Shown here one piece after another: positions 52,015-61,524 of a stretch of 64,000 bases of DNA. The translations under genes were made by a program, and so were the position numbers. How positions within the stretch are numbered: position 1 is the first letter of the stretch; the number at the start of each line of letters is the position of its first letter. Origin of the DNA: Ureibacillus aquaedulcis. Lineage in GTDB: Bacteria > Bacillota > Bacilli > Bacillales_A > Planococcaceae. The notes beneath the pieces are model-generated. The model did not search any database and was not told where the DNA came from. It saw nothing but the letters and a program-made list of their open reading frames with translations. The stretch lies in the NCBI RefSeq assembly GCF_030418165.1, contig NZ_JAUHTQ010000014.1:1-64000 (forward strand). Direction: 5' to 3'.

Positions 52015-53586
52015 TTATTTGCTTAATGTTGCATTAGCTTGTTCGATTGTTCCATTATTTTTTGAATCAATCGACGTTGCCTTGCTATCTGGACTTGTTG
52101 ACCGTTTTAGGAACAATGATAAGATTAATGCCACAATTGTAATGCCTGTTGCTATTAAGAATGAGTACTGAATTCCGTCCAGCAATGCTTGTTGTGTAAT
52201 TTGGGCTTTCATTGCTGCCATTTGTTCTTGTGACATTGGACTAGTTATATTCGCTTGTGCTTGTGCAGCAAAATCCTCACCAGTAGCAGTTGTTCTTTTA
52301 TTCATGATTGCTACTAATAATGCTGTACCAATTGACCCGGCAACTTGTTGAATCGTATTATTGGAAGCTGTACCATGCGGGTTTAAACGAGCTGGTAAAG
52401 AGTTTAAACCATTTGTCATAATTGGCATCATGACCATGGAGATACCCAACATACGAATTGTGTAAATCATAATAATGTATAGGTAAGTAGAATCCATATC
52501 TAACTCGTGCAAGAAATATGTTGAAATTGCTGTAATTGTTAAACCAGTGATAGCTAAAAGTTTCGGCCCCACTTTATCAAATAGACGACCTGTAATTGGT
52601 GACATAATCGCCATTACAAGGGCACCAGGCAACATCATTAACCCGGATTCGAATGGTTCAATTCCGCGTACATTTTGTACATAAGCAGGTGTTAAAATCA
52701 TACCGCCCATCATTGCCATGGAAAGTACGGCACTTATGATAGCTGACAGTGCATATAATGGTGACTTGAAAATTTCCATACTTAAAATTGGTGTATCTAT
52801 TTTAAGTTGACGCAGAACAAATAGTGTAACTCCAATTACCCCAACAATAATTGTTGTTAGTACGATTGGATCTGTCCAGCCATCGTTTCCGGCGTTACTA
52901 AATCCATAAAGTATTCCACCGAAACCAATTGTTGAAAGTACCAGTGAGAAGTAATCCAGTGTAACTTTTTTATTTGGAAGTACATTTTCTAATTTCCAAA
53001 TACTAAATAATAAACTTAAAACCGCAATTGGGATAATCATTTCAAAAAGAACTCGCCACTCATAATGCTCTACAATCCAACCAGATAGAGTTGGACCAAT
53101 TGCTGGAGCTGCAATCATTACTAACCCGAACATCCCCATCGCTGCTCCACGCTTTTCTACAGGGAAGCTAATCAACATAACGTTCATAAGAATCGGGGCC
53201 ATTACCGAAGAACCAACTGCCTGAATCATACGACCTGCAAGCAATACAGGAAAACTTGGTGCAATTGCGGCCACTATTGTACCTACAACGAAGATGGACA
53301 TTGCAAAAATAAATAATGGTCTTGTCTTAAAACGGGTAATTAAAAATGCAGAAGCAGGAATCAATACCCCACTCACCAACATATATCCTGTTGCTAACCA
53401 TTGAACAGTTGAATAGGTCACGCCTAAATCTGTCATAATGGTTGGAAGTGCTACATTTAGTAAAGTATTATTCAAAAACGCAACAAAAGCGCCCACGAAT
53501 AGAACTGCTATCATTAAATAAGGGGGCTTTTCAAGTGTTTGAAAGTTATTGTTCATATTTATATTTTCACTCTCTCTCTTTTTCAT
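52015..53586 (-). CDS. DHA2-family MFS drug exporter
   Basis: 523 residues, 14 membrane helices. NNTLLNVALPTIMTDLGVTYS and QWLATGYMLVSGVLIPASAFL at the N-terminus, then LAGRMIQAVGSSVMAPILMNV and the antiporter motif GPTLSGWIVEHYEWRVLF are typical of EmrB/QacA-type pumps. The C-terminal tail is long and polar. Start uncertain between 53586 and 53556. It diverges from a TetR gene that probably represses it. A second paralogue lies at 61525. Confidence 0.92.
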   Translation of the reverse strand: MKKRESENINMNNNFQTLEKPPYLMIAVLFVGAFVAFLNNTLLNVALPTIMTDLGVTYSTVQWLATGYMLVSGVLIPASAFLITRFKTRPLFIFAMSIFVVGTIVAAIAPSFPVLLAGRMIQAVGSSVMAPILMNVMLISFPVEKRGAAMGMFGLVMIAAPAIGPTLSGWIVEHYEWRVLFEMIIPIAVLSLLFSIWKLENVLPNKKVTLDYFSLVLSTIGFGGILYGFSNAGNDGWTDPIVLTTIIVGVIGVTLFVLRQLKIDTPILSMEIFKSPLYALSAIISAVLSMAMMGGMILTPAYVQNVRGIEPFESGLMMLPGALVMAIMSPITGRLFDKVGPKLLAITGLTITAISTYFLHELDMDSTYLYIIMIYTIRMLGISMVMMPIMTNGLNSLPARLNPHGTASNNTIQQVAGSIGTALLVAIMNKRTTATGEDFAAQAQANITSPMSQEQMAAMKAQITQQALLDGIQYSFLIATGITIVALILSLFLKRSTSPDSKATSIDSKNNGTIEQANATLSK

Positions 53587-53679
53587 TTCATGCCTCGAAA
53601 TATATTCTATACCGTTAGTCTATTTTTTTCAACAAAAAAATATTTATTGTTTAAAATGTTGAAATGAAAGTGTTTTCAA

Positions 53680-53698
53680 ATTATACTTGCGGTATAAT
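53680..53698. promoter_or_regulatory. Operator/promoter of the TetR gene at 53731
   Basis: ATTATAC-N5-GTATAAT, a perfect 7-bp inverted repeat. The right arm provides a TATAAT -10 for the TetR gene, so binding would be autoregulatory. It sits between the divergent TetR and MFS genes. Confidence 0.55.
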
Positions 53699-53730
53699 AT
53701 TCTTAATAAAAGGGATAGTTAGGTGAGGTT

Positions 53731-54642
53731 ATGAATAAAAGGAAAAGACAAATTATACAGGCTGCACGACAACTTTTTTTAGATAAAGGCTATAATGATA
53801 CATCTATTATTGACATTATTTCTTCAGCTAATGTATCCAAAGGTACTTTTTATAATCACTTTACTTCAAAGACGCAATGTCTAATTGCCATCCTAGATGA
53901 AACTAGAGAAGAAATTATAAGTACCCGGTTAGAAGTAGCGTTAAATACGAACCCGAATGATATAAATGTACTGCTTAAACAAATGGCGTTAATAGCATAT
54001 GTCCATCGCAAGAGAAACTTAATGCAAATATTTGAGGCTGTATCAGGGGACAAAGATCCCGAATTAAAACAAGTACTGGAAAAGCACCTGATAAATGAAA
54101 TTGAATGGCTTGCTTCTAGATTGGTTGATATTTATGGAGAAGAGATTCGTAAATTTTCATATGAATGTGCTGTCCAAGCCATTGCGATGATGCAAAACAC
54201 TTTTCGTGTTATTGCCATGGTCACTAAACAATTGGCTACACCAGAGGATGTTGTAAAAAATGTTTTAAACCATGTTGAAGGAATCCTGATTCATTTAAAG
54301 AAGACGAATAGCATTTTAATTACTTCAGAATTATTTCAAGCACTTCACCAAAAAGCGGAGGAAACACAAATTACGAAAAGTATTTTGCTTCAACAGCTGC
54401 ACGGTTTTACAGAAAAACTAACTGCTGACGACCCGGAAAGCGGAGTCGAATATGCAAAGTACCTGCTAAATGAACTGCAAACAAAAGATGAAAAAACTTA
54501 TATTTTAGAAGCTGTACTACCTGCCTTTAAAAATGCTTTCAAGGACACTTCCCATGAAGCAGAGGCAAATGAGATATCCGTTTCACTATGGAGATATCTG
54601 CAAATCAAGAATGAAGAAAAGAATAATAATTCTCTTATATAA
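53731..54642 (+). CDS. TetR-family regulator of the 52015 exporter
   Basis: 303 residues, long for the family. N-terminal HTH (QAARQLFLDKGYNDTSIIDI, ISSANVSKGTFYNHFTSKTQ), all-helical ligand domain with an extra C-terminal extension of about 90 residues (LLQQLHGFTEKLTADDPESG). AGGTGAGG upstream. Divergent from the MFS gene with a 144-bp gap. Confidence 0.9.
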   Translation: MNKRKRQIIQAARQLFLDKGYNDTSIIDIISSANVSKGTFYNHFTSKTQCLIAILDETREEIISTRLEVALNTNPNDINVLLKQMALIAYVHRKRNLMQIFEAVSGDKDPELKQVLEKHLINEIEWLASRLVDIYGEEIRKFSYECAVQAIAMMQNTFRVIAMVTKQLATPEDVVKNVLNHVEGILIHLKKTNSILITSELFQALHQKAEETQITKSILLQQLHGFTEKLTADDPESGVEYAKYLLNELQTKDEKTYILEAVLPAFKNAFKDTSHEAEANEISVSLWRYLQIKNEEKNNNSLI

Positions 54643-54733
54643 CTAACAATTTAGATTCAAATAACTCCCTAGATTTAAAAACCCTATAACTTCTACGAAA
54701 AGAGAAGTTCACCATGGAAATACTCCCATTTGG

Positions 54734-54777
54734 AGCACTCGTGTAAGCATGAACTAGCTGCACGCGTGCTTTTTTTC
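54734..54777 (+). terminator. Terminator of the TetR gene
   Basis: Stem AGCACtCGTG / CACGcGTGCT with one mismatch and seven Ts on the plus strand, about 90 bp past the stop. Confidence 0.75.
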
Positions 54778-54875
54778 TTACTTGTTCATCCGTTGGCTCC
54801 ATCAACTAAACTCATTAATTTATACGTTACTGGATACTGACATGTAATTTATTTTCACCGATAAAATTCTATCTA

Positions 54876-54902
54876 TAAAGTCTATTTAAAATCGGACGAT
54901 AT
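54876..54902 (+). promoter_or_regulatory. Sigma-D (motility) promoter
   Basis: TAAA (54876-54879), 15 bp, GACGATAT (54895-54902) against TAAA-N15-GCCGATAT: 11 of 12 bases. About 45 bp before the chemoreceptor start. Confidence 0.75.
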
Positions 54903-54946
54903 AGCTTTTAATGAATTGTTTTTAAAATACATCCGAGGTGAAACAA

Positions 54947-56629
54947 ATGAAAAGTATTAAGCATAAATTACTGCTGATAAATTTGATAATTATATTATTA
55001 ATACTTATATTAAGCAGCATTACTTACTTATCAATACATAATTCGAATAACAAAGTTCATGACATCCTGGAAGAGGAAATGCCCCTGCTGATAGCAGATG
55101 AAAAGTTAGCATTCAATATCGCCCAGCGTATTGCTCTAGCTCGTGGTTACTTACTCTACCCCGAAGATCAATCCTTCAAAGAGTCATTCATGGAGTATAC
55201 GGAAATGAGTATCTCTCTTCAGGAGCAGATATTGAATAACGGAGCATCAGAAGAGGCAAAAACCCTCATCCAAAAAAGTATTGAGTGGAGAAAAATTGTT
55301 GCCGATGAAGTATTTGTTGAATTAGAAAAAGGAAATTCGGAAGAAGCTATACAAATAATGAAAGAAAAGGCACAGCCACTTGGAAGAGAAATCATGGCTG
55401 GATTTGAAGAACTTTCTACTAATAGAGAAAATCTCATTATTGATGACGGGGATGAAGTACTTCAAGCACTTGGTACAGTCAATGCTACAGTACTGATTAT
55501 TTCAGCAATTGTTACTATAACTGCAATCCTATTATCCCTATGGAGTGCTCGATCTATTGCTAATCCAATAAAGACTGTCATGAAACGTATGCATCAAATT
55601 GCTTCAGGGGATTTGAAATTTACCGACTTGGAGACAAGATCCAAAGACGAGACAGCTCAGTTGATGGATGCTACAAATAGCATGGGTACCCAATTAAGAG
55701 AGATTATGCAAGAGCTCTCAAAAGCAAGTGATATTGTGACGAACCAAAGTAAATCGCTTGCTGTTTCATCAAACGAAGTGAGGGAAGGCAGTTACCAAAT
55801 TGCCATGACTATGGAAGAACTAGCTTCAGGTGCGCAAGATCAGGCCCAAGATTCTGCAACACTTGCAGATGCTGTAACGGAGTTTATTCAGCGCATGATC
55901 CAAACCAACCAGTCTGGAAAGGAAGTCAGGGAAATAACAGAAGAAGTGAAAACATCTACAGATTCAGGTAATCAGTTGATGCTTCAATCAGAACAAAAAA
56001 TGGTTGAAATTGAGGGAATAATCGAACATTCCGTTGACCGGGTGAAAGGATTAAACGATAAAGTCAATAATATTACTACCTTGATCAATGTGATTACAGG
56101 AATTGCAGAACAAACTAACTTACTAGCCTTGAATGCTGCCATTGAAGCAGCGAGAGCCGGAGAACATGGTAAAGGGTTTGCTGTTGTCGCTGATGAGGTG
56201 AGAAAATTAGCTGAGGAAGTTAAGCACAGTGTATTGGATATTACGTCCATTATTTCCGAAGTACAACATGAGGCAGTCAATGTAAGTAGTTCCTTAACAT
56301 CCGGCTTTGAAGCTGTCCAAAGCGGAACACATCAAATTAAAGAAACTTCCCAAACATTTACTACAATTTCTTCACTAATAGATCGCATGGCAAATGGAGT
56401 AGCAATCATATCGAAAGACTTGGAAGAATTGTCTGCCAGAGGCGAGGAAATGAACGTTGCAATTTCAAGCATAGCGAGTGTATCAGAAGAAGCTGCGGCA
56501 GGCATTGAAGAAACGACTGCTTCCACGGAAGAAACATCCAGTTTAATGGAACAAATACTGGAAAGTGCAGAACAATTGGCAAGACAATCCGAACAATTAA
56601 ATAAAATTACCGGCCAATTTAAAATATAG
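54947..56629 (+). CDS. Methyl-accepting chemotaxis protein with four-helix sensor
   Basis: 560 residues from the ATG at 54947 (GAGGTGA upstream). Helix 1 ([20 protein letters not shown]), a 4HB_MCP-type extracellular bundle (about 30-175), helix 2 ([20 protein letters not shown]), HAMP, then signalling coiled coil with [20 protein letters not shown] and [15 protein letters not shown]. The sigma-D promoter ties it to flagellar motility. Ligand unknown. Confidence 0.94.
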   Translation: MKSIKHKLLLINLIIILLILILSSITYLSIHNSNNKVHDILEEEMPLLIADEKLAFNIAQRIALARGYLLYPEDQSFKESFMEYTEMSISLQEQILNNGASEEAKTLIQKSIEWRKIVADEVFVELEKGNSEEAIQIMKEKAQPLGREIMAGFEELSTNRENLIIDDGDEVLQALGTVNATVLIISAIVTITAILLSLWSARSIANPIKTVMKRMHQIASGDLKFTDLETRSKDETAQLMDATNSMGTQLREIMQELSKASDIVTNQSKSLAVSSNEVREGSYQIAMTMEELASGAQDQAQDSATLADAVTEFIQRMIQTNQSGKEVREITEEVKTSTDSGNQLMLQSEQKMVEIEGIIEHSVDRVKGLNDKVNNITTLINVITGIAEQTNLLALNAAIEAARAGEHGKGFAVVADEVRKLAEEVKHSVLDITSIISEVQHEAVNVSSSLTSGFEAVQSGTHQIKETSQTFTTISSLIDRMANGVAIISKDLEELSARGEEMNVAISSIASVSEEAAAGIEETTASTEETSSLMEQILESAEQLARQSEQLNKITGQFKI

Positions 56630-56642
56630 GACCTGACACACA

Positions 56643-56677
56643 AAAGAGGATGATCTATTAAAGAACATCCTCTTTTC
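56643..56677. terminator. Terminator between MCP and GMC oxidoreductase
   Basis: Stem AAAGAGGATG / CATCCTCTTT with T runs on both strands; serves the MCP (plus) and possibly the oxidoreductase (minus). Confidence 0.85.
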
Positions 56678-56694
56678 TCCCTTATTATCCAAGA

Positions 56695-58410
56695 TTATAC
56701 TAACAATCCACCGTTTTTCAGATATTTATCGATACCCTCTGCGGCACGGTAGGATAGTGCCCCCAAAGTACCTGTCGGATTATAACCAGAGTTATGCGGG
56801 AATGCACTTGCACCAGGAACGAATACATTTTCGAAATCCCACATTTGCATATAGTTATTAACAGCACTTGTTTCCCGATCGGCCCCCATAATGACGCCAC
56901 CTGTGTTGTGTGTCGATTGGTAAGGAACAATATCGTATGTTGGTTGATCTCTTGTTGTATAAGTTTCAGTTGCCCCCATCTCTTTTACGATTTTCTCTGT
57001 TTGGTCCCCGATAAATTTCGCCATTTCACGATCATGTTCCTCATAATCAAACGTCATGCGAAGTAGAGGATTCCCATACGCATCTTTATACGTTGGATCC
57101 AGGTCGAGATAGTGATACCTGTGAGGCATGATGGCACCTTGAGCATCGAGAGCAATTTGACGGCTGGAATATTTGATGGATTCTTGTTTAAACTGTTTGC
57201 CCCAGTTTTTAGTTTCTTCTTTAGTAGGGTTAAATCCGATAGGTGCTTTTCCTGTTTGCAATAATGCAATGTTGCCGCCATGGATAAAGTTCAAGTTCGT
57301 ATGGTCAAAGTTATCTCCGTTAAAATCATCAATACACATTCCTAACGAACCCGCACCAGCGTATAGATTAAATTGTTTATCATCGAATAATCCAATAGTT
57401 TCTCCACAGTTATTTTGGTAGGCATAGTTCTTGCCAATTACACCCTTACCTGTTTTTGAATCATAAGGAGTTCCCATGTTTGATAATAAAAGCAAGCGCG
57501 TGTTGTTTAGCACGAAACTTGTCACCCCTACTACTTCGGCAGGTTGAATGAATTCTTCTCCTGTTTGGGTATCTATGAAACGAACGCCAGTTGCTTTATT
57601 GCCTTGGTGCAGAATTTCCACAACATTTGAATGCGTACGCAAATCAAAATTCCCTGTTTTTTCTGCTACTGGAACCACCGTTACAACTGGATCCGCTTTC
57701 GCTCCATATTCACAGCCAAATCGCGAGCAAAAGCCACAGTATTGACATGCTGCACGACTAATACCGTCCGGATTGGTATAAGTTTCGGAAAGATTGGCTG
57801 AAGGTACCGAAAATGGGTGCAAGCCCAAATTGGTTGTCGCCTCTTTAAATAATTTCAAGACAGGCGAAACTTTCATCGGCCCTGTTGGATAAGGGTTCGA
57901 TCTAGCTCCACCAAGTGGATTTTCTTCTCCGGAAATACCGGCCATTTTTTCAAATGCATCGTAGTACGGTTCTAGTTCATCATAAGTAATTCCCCAGTCC
58001 TGAATTGTATAGATCGGATCAATTTTGTTTTTGCCATACTTCTCTTCAGTCAACGTTTTTATTTGGAAATCGTAAGGCAAGTATCTAAAATTTTGTCCAC
58101 TCCAGTGACTTCCAGAACCTCCTACACCCTCCCCGATTACAAAAGAGCCATGTTGACGCATTGGTAGAGCACGCATTTTCTCGTTATTTCTAAAGGTTAT
58201 CGTTTCTCTTGACAAGTCCTGCATCATTTCATGGCGTTTTGAGTAGCGCAATTCATCATGTACCATTAAATAATCATCGAGTTTTCTACCTTTTCCTCGT
58301 TCAAGACCAACAACTTTGTATCCTTTTTTGGATAGTTCAGCCGCCAAAATACCGCCTGTCCACCCTACACCTATTAATACAACATCTGTTTTCGGTAATG
58401 TAGTTACCAT
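56695..58410 (-). CDS. GMC oxidoreductase, gluconate 2-dehydrogenase large-subunit type
   Basis: 571 residues. FAD Rossmann motif VVLIGVGWTGGILAAELSKKG at the N-terminus, GGSGSHWSGQNFRYLP, and C-terminal YQSTHNTGGVIMG and ASAFPHNSGYNPTGTLGALSYRAAEGI with the catalytic His/Asn region. The cluster CQYCGFCSRFGC (about 220-231) has the spacing C-x2-C-x2-C-x4-C and could hold an Fe-S cluster, as reported for related bacterial FAD dehydrogenases. It lies 84 bp after a Tat-exported small-subunit gene and is probably co-exported with it. Substrate not predictable. Confidence 0.88.
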   Translation of the reverse strand: MVTTLPKTDVVLIGVGWTGGILAAELSKKGYKVVGLERGKGRKLDDYLMVHDELRYSKRHEMMQDLSRETITFRNNEKMRALPMRQHGSFVIGEGVGGSGSHWSGQNFRYLPYDFQIKTLTEEKYGKNKIDPIYTIQDWGITYDELEPYYDAFEKMAGISGEENPLGGARSNPYPTGPMKVSPVLKLFKEATTNLGLHPFSVPSANLSETYTNPDGISRAACQYCGFCSRFGCEYGAKADPVVTVVPVAEKTGNFDLRTHSNVVEILHQGNKATGVRFIDTQTGEEFIQPAEVVGVTSFVLNNTRLLLLSNMGTPYDSKTGKGVIGKNYAYQNNCGETIGLFDDKQFNLYAGAGSLGMCIDDFNGDNFDHTNLNFIHGGNIALLQTGKAPIGFNPTKEETKNWGKQFKQESIKYSSRQIALDAQGAIMPHRYHYLDLDPTYKDAYGNPLLRMTFDYEEHDREMAKFIGDQTEKIVKEMGATETYTTRDQPTYDIVPYQSTHNTGGVIMGADRETSAVNNYMQMWDFENVFVPGASAFPHNSGYNPTGTLGALSYRAAEGIDKYLKNGGLLV

Positions 58411-58494
58411 CGTATCTCTCCAATCAATTTCATCTCTATATCAATCGAGTTCGTTTTAATATCTTGATCACGGTCGAGTGTGTTTATTATAAAA

Positions 58495-59277
58495 TTAGTG
58501 ATTATGCTGCGATGATAAAGATTTTGGCTCTATCTCTTCATATTCATCTTGGTCAATAAGGTTGAAGTAGCTCATTTGATGTCCCGGGAAGTTTCTCATC
58601 TTCCAACCTTCCATGTTTGCATTTCCGCCATATAGTGGATCTGCATAGACCCCTTCAATTGTTGTTGAACGCAGTAAACTAAAGAAAAAGTCTGAGGATA
58701 CACCTTTCATTTCAACGTTTCCATCATCAAAATCAGTTAGAACTTGATCCTGCTGTTCTTCCGTCAGTTCGATAAAAGATTTATCGAAGGTTGCTATACT
58801 ATGACTTTCAATTGCCTCCAAGCCTATTGCAAAAATCTCCTGCCTGTTTAATCTGCCTTGATATCCCTGTGTTTTTTCTCCTGGATAGTAAGGACCAGAA
58901 GTATATTCCTTGGCCCCTATGCCCCATCCGCTTGCTAATTGATGATCTATAAAATAAGCAACCAGTAATTCCTGCGCACCTGGTCCAAGTTCATCTGCTG
59001 GGAAGATTCTTTCTACCGCAGCATTTGCTATATCAAATTGATCTGGTGTGAAGAACATTAAAGCTCGATTGGCATTGTCAGTTGCAGGTGCCGCTGCTTG
59101 TTGTTCTTCTTTAACGGTAGTTGTTTGAGTCGCTGTATCTTTCCCGAACAAGCTTCCAAGAGCACCACCGACAACAAGTCCCCCAACAGTTAACCCCGAG
59201 TTTTTAAGGAATTGACGCCTTGATGAACGCTTTTCTGGTGTTGGCTCTTTTTTACCGTTTTTATCTTGTTCTGACAT
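58495..59277 (-). CDS. Gluconate 2-dehydrogenase subunit 3 family protein, Tat-exported
   Basis: 260 residues from the ATG at 59277 (GGGAGGT upstream). Twin-arginine signal SSRRQFLKNSGLTVGGLVVG. The mature part (FFTPDQFDIANAAVERIFPA, GPGAQELLVAYFIDHQLASGWG, FFFSLLRSTTIEGVYADPLYGG) matches the gluconate 2-DH subunit 3 family. It likely carries the cofactor-bound large subunit across the membrane and couples it to the respiratory chain. No cytochrome c subunit gene is in the window. Confidence 0.9.
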   Translation of the reverse strand: MSEQDKNGKKEPTPEKRSSRRQFLKNSGLTVGGLVVGGALGSLFGKDTATQTTTVKEEQQAAAPATDNANRALMFFTPDQFDIANAAVERIFPADELGPGAQELLVAYFIDHQLASGWGIGAKEYTSGPYYPGEKTQGYQGRLNRQEIFAIGLEAIESHSIATFDKSFIELTEEQQDQVLTDFDDGNVEMKGVSSDFFFSLLRSTTIEGVYADPLYGGNANMEGWKMRNFPGHQMSYFNLIDQDEYEEIEPKSLSSQHNH

Positions 59278-59480
59278 AATGAAACCTCCCGATAATAATG
59301 TTATGTTGGTGATAAAATTTAATGGCAAATTTGGATAATACTATATATCCTCTATTACCAAACCTTTATTTTTGAAGTATAGTCATTAATTAGTAATAGA
59401 AAATTAAGATACATAAGAATACGTCCATTTCAGTAATTTATATACATTGTTTCAAAAAATTATTTCACTAATAATTTCAA

Positions 59481-59512
59481 AAAAAACCGATCTCCATTGA
59501 GACCGGTTTTTA
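59481..59512 (-). terminator. Terminator of the lipoprotein gene
   Basis: Stem AAACCGGTCTC / GAGATCGGTTT followed by Ts on the minus strand. Confidence 0.85.
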
Positions 59513-59519
59513 AACATTA

Positions 59520-59954
59520 TTATCTATTATCAGCTGCACTGTCAGTTTCTTCACTTTCAGTCGTGTCTTGTTCATTATTATTTCCTTGATCAAAGACACC
59601 ATCGCCTTCTTCTACATAAGGTTCTTCATTAGTATTGCCGTCATTGTTATTTCCATTATTTCCATTATTGCCAGTAGTGTCGTTATCGCCGTTGGTTCCA
59701 TTAGCACCGTTAGTGCCGTTAGTACCAGTGTTCCCATTATTCTGTTGGGCATCGGAAGGTTCATTCTCTAATTGTGTATCCGTGTTTGAATCCTCAAGAT
59801 CTTCTTTTTGCATATCCCCAAGCTCTTCTTCAATAACATCCGTTGTTTCGTTTATATTATCGCTGGTTTCATTATCTATAGCACCCTCTGAATTACATCC
59901 AACCAAAAGAAATGCAAGCAGCAATATGGTTGATAAATAATATAATTTGCTCAC
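59520..59954 (-). CDS. Low-complexity lipoprotein
   Basis: 144 residues from the GTG at 59954, 8 nt after GGAGG. Lipoprotein signal (LYYLSTILLLAFLLVGC, lipobox LVGC). The mature protein is acidic (DVIEEELGDMQKEDLEDSN) with a Gly/Asn/Thr repeat tract (GTNGTNGANGTNGDN, GNNGNNGNN) and an acidic tail, so disordered on the outside of the membrane. Repeat units of 9 nt could vary in number by slippage. Family not recognised. Confidence 0.8.
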   Translation of the reverse strand: MSKLYYLSTILLLAFLLVGCNSEGAIDNETSDNINETTDVIEEELGDMQKEDLEDSNTDTQLENEPSDAQQNNGNTGTNGTNGANGTNGDNDTTGNNGNNGNNNDGNTNEEPYVEEGDGVFDQGNNNEQDTTESEETDSAADNR

Positions 59955-60228
59955 TGATAAAACCTCCAATAAATTATTATGAGTTTAGATTGTGAGGTTT
60001 CAGGAAGATTATACAAACAATTTGCTTACTCCGAATTTTCATGTTGATTTTAGCAAAGGAAAGTTAATCCAATAATCCTTCCATGCGATTATTTATGTTC
60101 ATTAAGGGTAGATAGATTAGTAGTAAATAACTTACTTGTAAAAGAAAAAATTACTGGTAAGTCAATAATTTTTTATTCCAAATAAAAGTTTAAAATTCAT
60201 AAAGCATTATCAAGAGGAGTATGGGATT

Positions 60229-61461
60229 ATGCAAAAGTTTTTATTAACCTTATTTGTGTTAACTATGTGGTTTTTCTTTCCTGCAAATTCTATTGAAGCT
60301 AACACGGAGACATATACTATTTCACCAGATAGCGAAACATATAACAGGAATTTCATGAATCAATCAAGTTACAATAAGTATTCGAAACATTATTTTTTAA
60401 TTCGTTCCTATCTTGAGCAGCTTGAAGAATCAGGAGGCGGGACACTCGTATTGGAAAAGGGAACTTATACGGTTTCAAACGTATTGTTCGTCCCTTCAGA
60501 TGTAACGATTAAACTTGAAGATGGGGCAAAAATTGTAAATGGAGATGAAACGGGTACTAAAAATGATGCTAATAAATCCATTTTCCAATTTATCCGTCCT
60601 TCTCTCGCGAAAAAAGAACATGTCCATGGCAAATATGAAGGCGAGAAAAACATCTCCATCATTGGCACCGGGACAGCAACGATTGACTTGAATTTTGAAA
60701 AGGATGGGATTGGTATTATTGCCGGCCATAATAAAAACATCAGAATCGAAAATATAAATTTTATTAATATGTATTCCGGCCATTTCATTGAGGTTGATGC
60801 AACAGAAAATGCTATTATCTCCAATAATAAATTCAAGAATTCAAAACCTTCCCCGACCTTAATAAAAGAAGCGATTAATATCGATACTCCCGACAAGCTG
60901 ACGAATGGCTGGAGCTCTAAATGGAGCAAGTTCGATAAAACACCCAACCACAATGTAACAATAGAAAACAATGTTTTCTACGATCTGGACCGTGCAATCG
61001 GCACCCATAAATATTCTGGCGGGAAATATCACGACCACATCATAATCAGAAATAATAAAATAGAGAAAATGCGTGAGGATGCAATTCGTGTATTGAACTG
61101 GAGTAATGCTACTATAGAAAATAATCTATTTAAAAATGTTGCTCCCGGTAAATACAACGCGAACAGCGGTATACTGGCAAGTGGTGCCATCAACCCGACT
61201 TTCCGCAATAATATTTTTGAAGATATACCACGTGCAATGCAATTCGTCGCTTGGAAAAACAGTGATTCAGGTTCTGAATATGATGTAACGTACAATGAAT
61301 TAAGCGAAGAAAATAAAAAAGCACTTACCACAAATGGCATTTTTCATTATGTTGAGGATTTCATCCGCATCAATCCTCATTCTATGCTAGTTGATAAAGG
61401 AGAAACCGAATTCATACCCGTGCAAACAACATATTCCAGTTTTATCAAAAGAGGACTCTAA
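60229..61461 (+). CDS. Secreted right-handed beta-helix protein
   Basis: 410 residues. Signal peptide (MQKFLLTLFVLTMWFFFPAN, cleavage after SIEA). The main part repeats short rungs such as NVLFVPSDVTIKLEDGAKIV, RIENINFINMYSGHFIEV, VTIENNVFYDLDRAIG and ATIENNLFKNVAPGKYN, the pattern of pectate-lyase-like folds. Acts on or binds a polysaccharide outside the cell; substrate unknown. AGAGGAG precedes the ATG. Confidence 0.85.
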   Translation: MQKFLLTLFVLTMWFFFPANSIEANTETYTISPDSETYNRNFMNQSSYNKYSKHYFLIRSYLEQLEESGGGTLVLEKGTYTVSNVLFVPSDVTIKLEDGAKIVNGDETGTKNDANKSIFQFIRPSLAKKEHVHGKYEGEKNISIIGTGTATIDLNFEKDGIGIIAGHNKNIRIENINFINMYSGHFIEVDATENAIISNNKFKNSKPSPTLIKEAINIDTPDKLTNGWSSKWSKFDKTPNHNVTIENNVFYDLDRAIGTHKYSGGKYHDHIIIRNNKIEKMREDAIRVLNWSNATIENNLFKNVAPGKYNANSGILASGAINPTFRNNIFEDIPRAMQFVAWKNSDSGSEYDVTYNELSEENKKALTTNGIFHYVEDFIRINPHSMLVDKGETEFIPVQTTYSSFIKRGL

Positions 61462-61482
61462 TTATTCAAAGATTAGCCTTAA

Positions 61483-61516
61483 ACAAAAACAGCCTTGCAA
61501 AAATAGCAAGGCTGTT
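61483..61516. terminator. Terminator between beta-helix gene and MFS gene
   Basis: Stem AACAGCCTTGC / GCAAGGCTGTT; a TTTTTG run on the minus strand makes it the MFS terminator, with a weaker plus-strand role. Confidence 0.85.
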
Positions 61517-61524
61517 ATAATAAA

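Noticed and set aside
60465-60971. 168-aa antisense frame in the beta-helix gene
   Set aside because: It overlaps a gene with signal peptide and clear rung repeats, and has no SD or family match.
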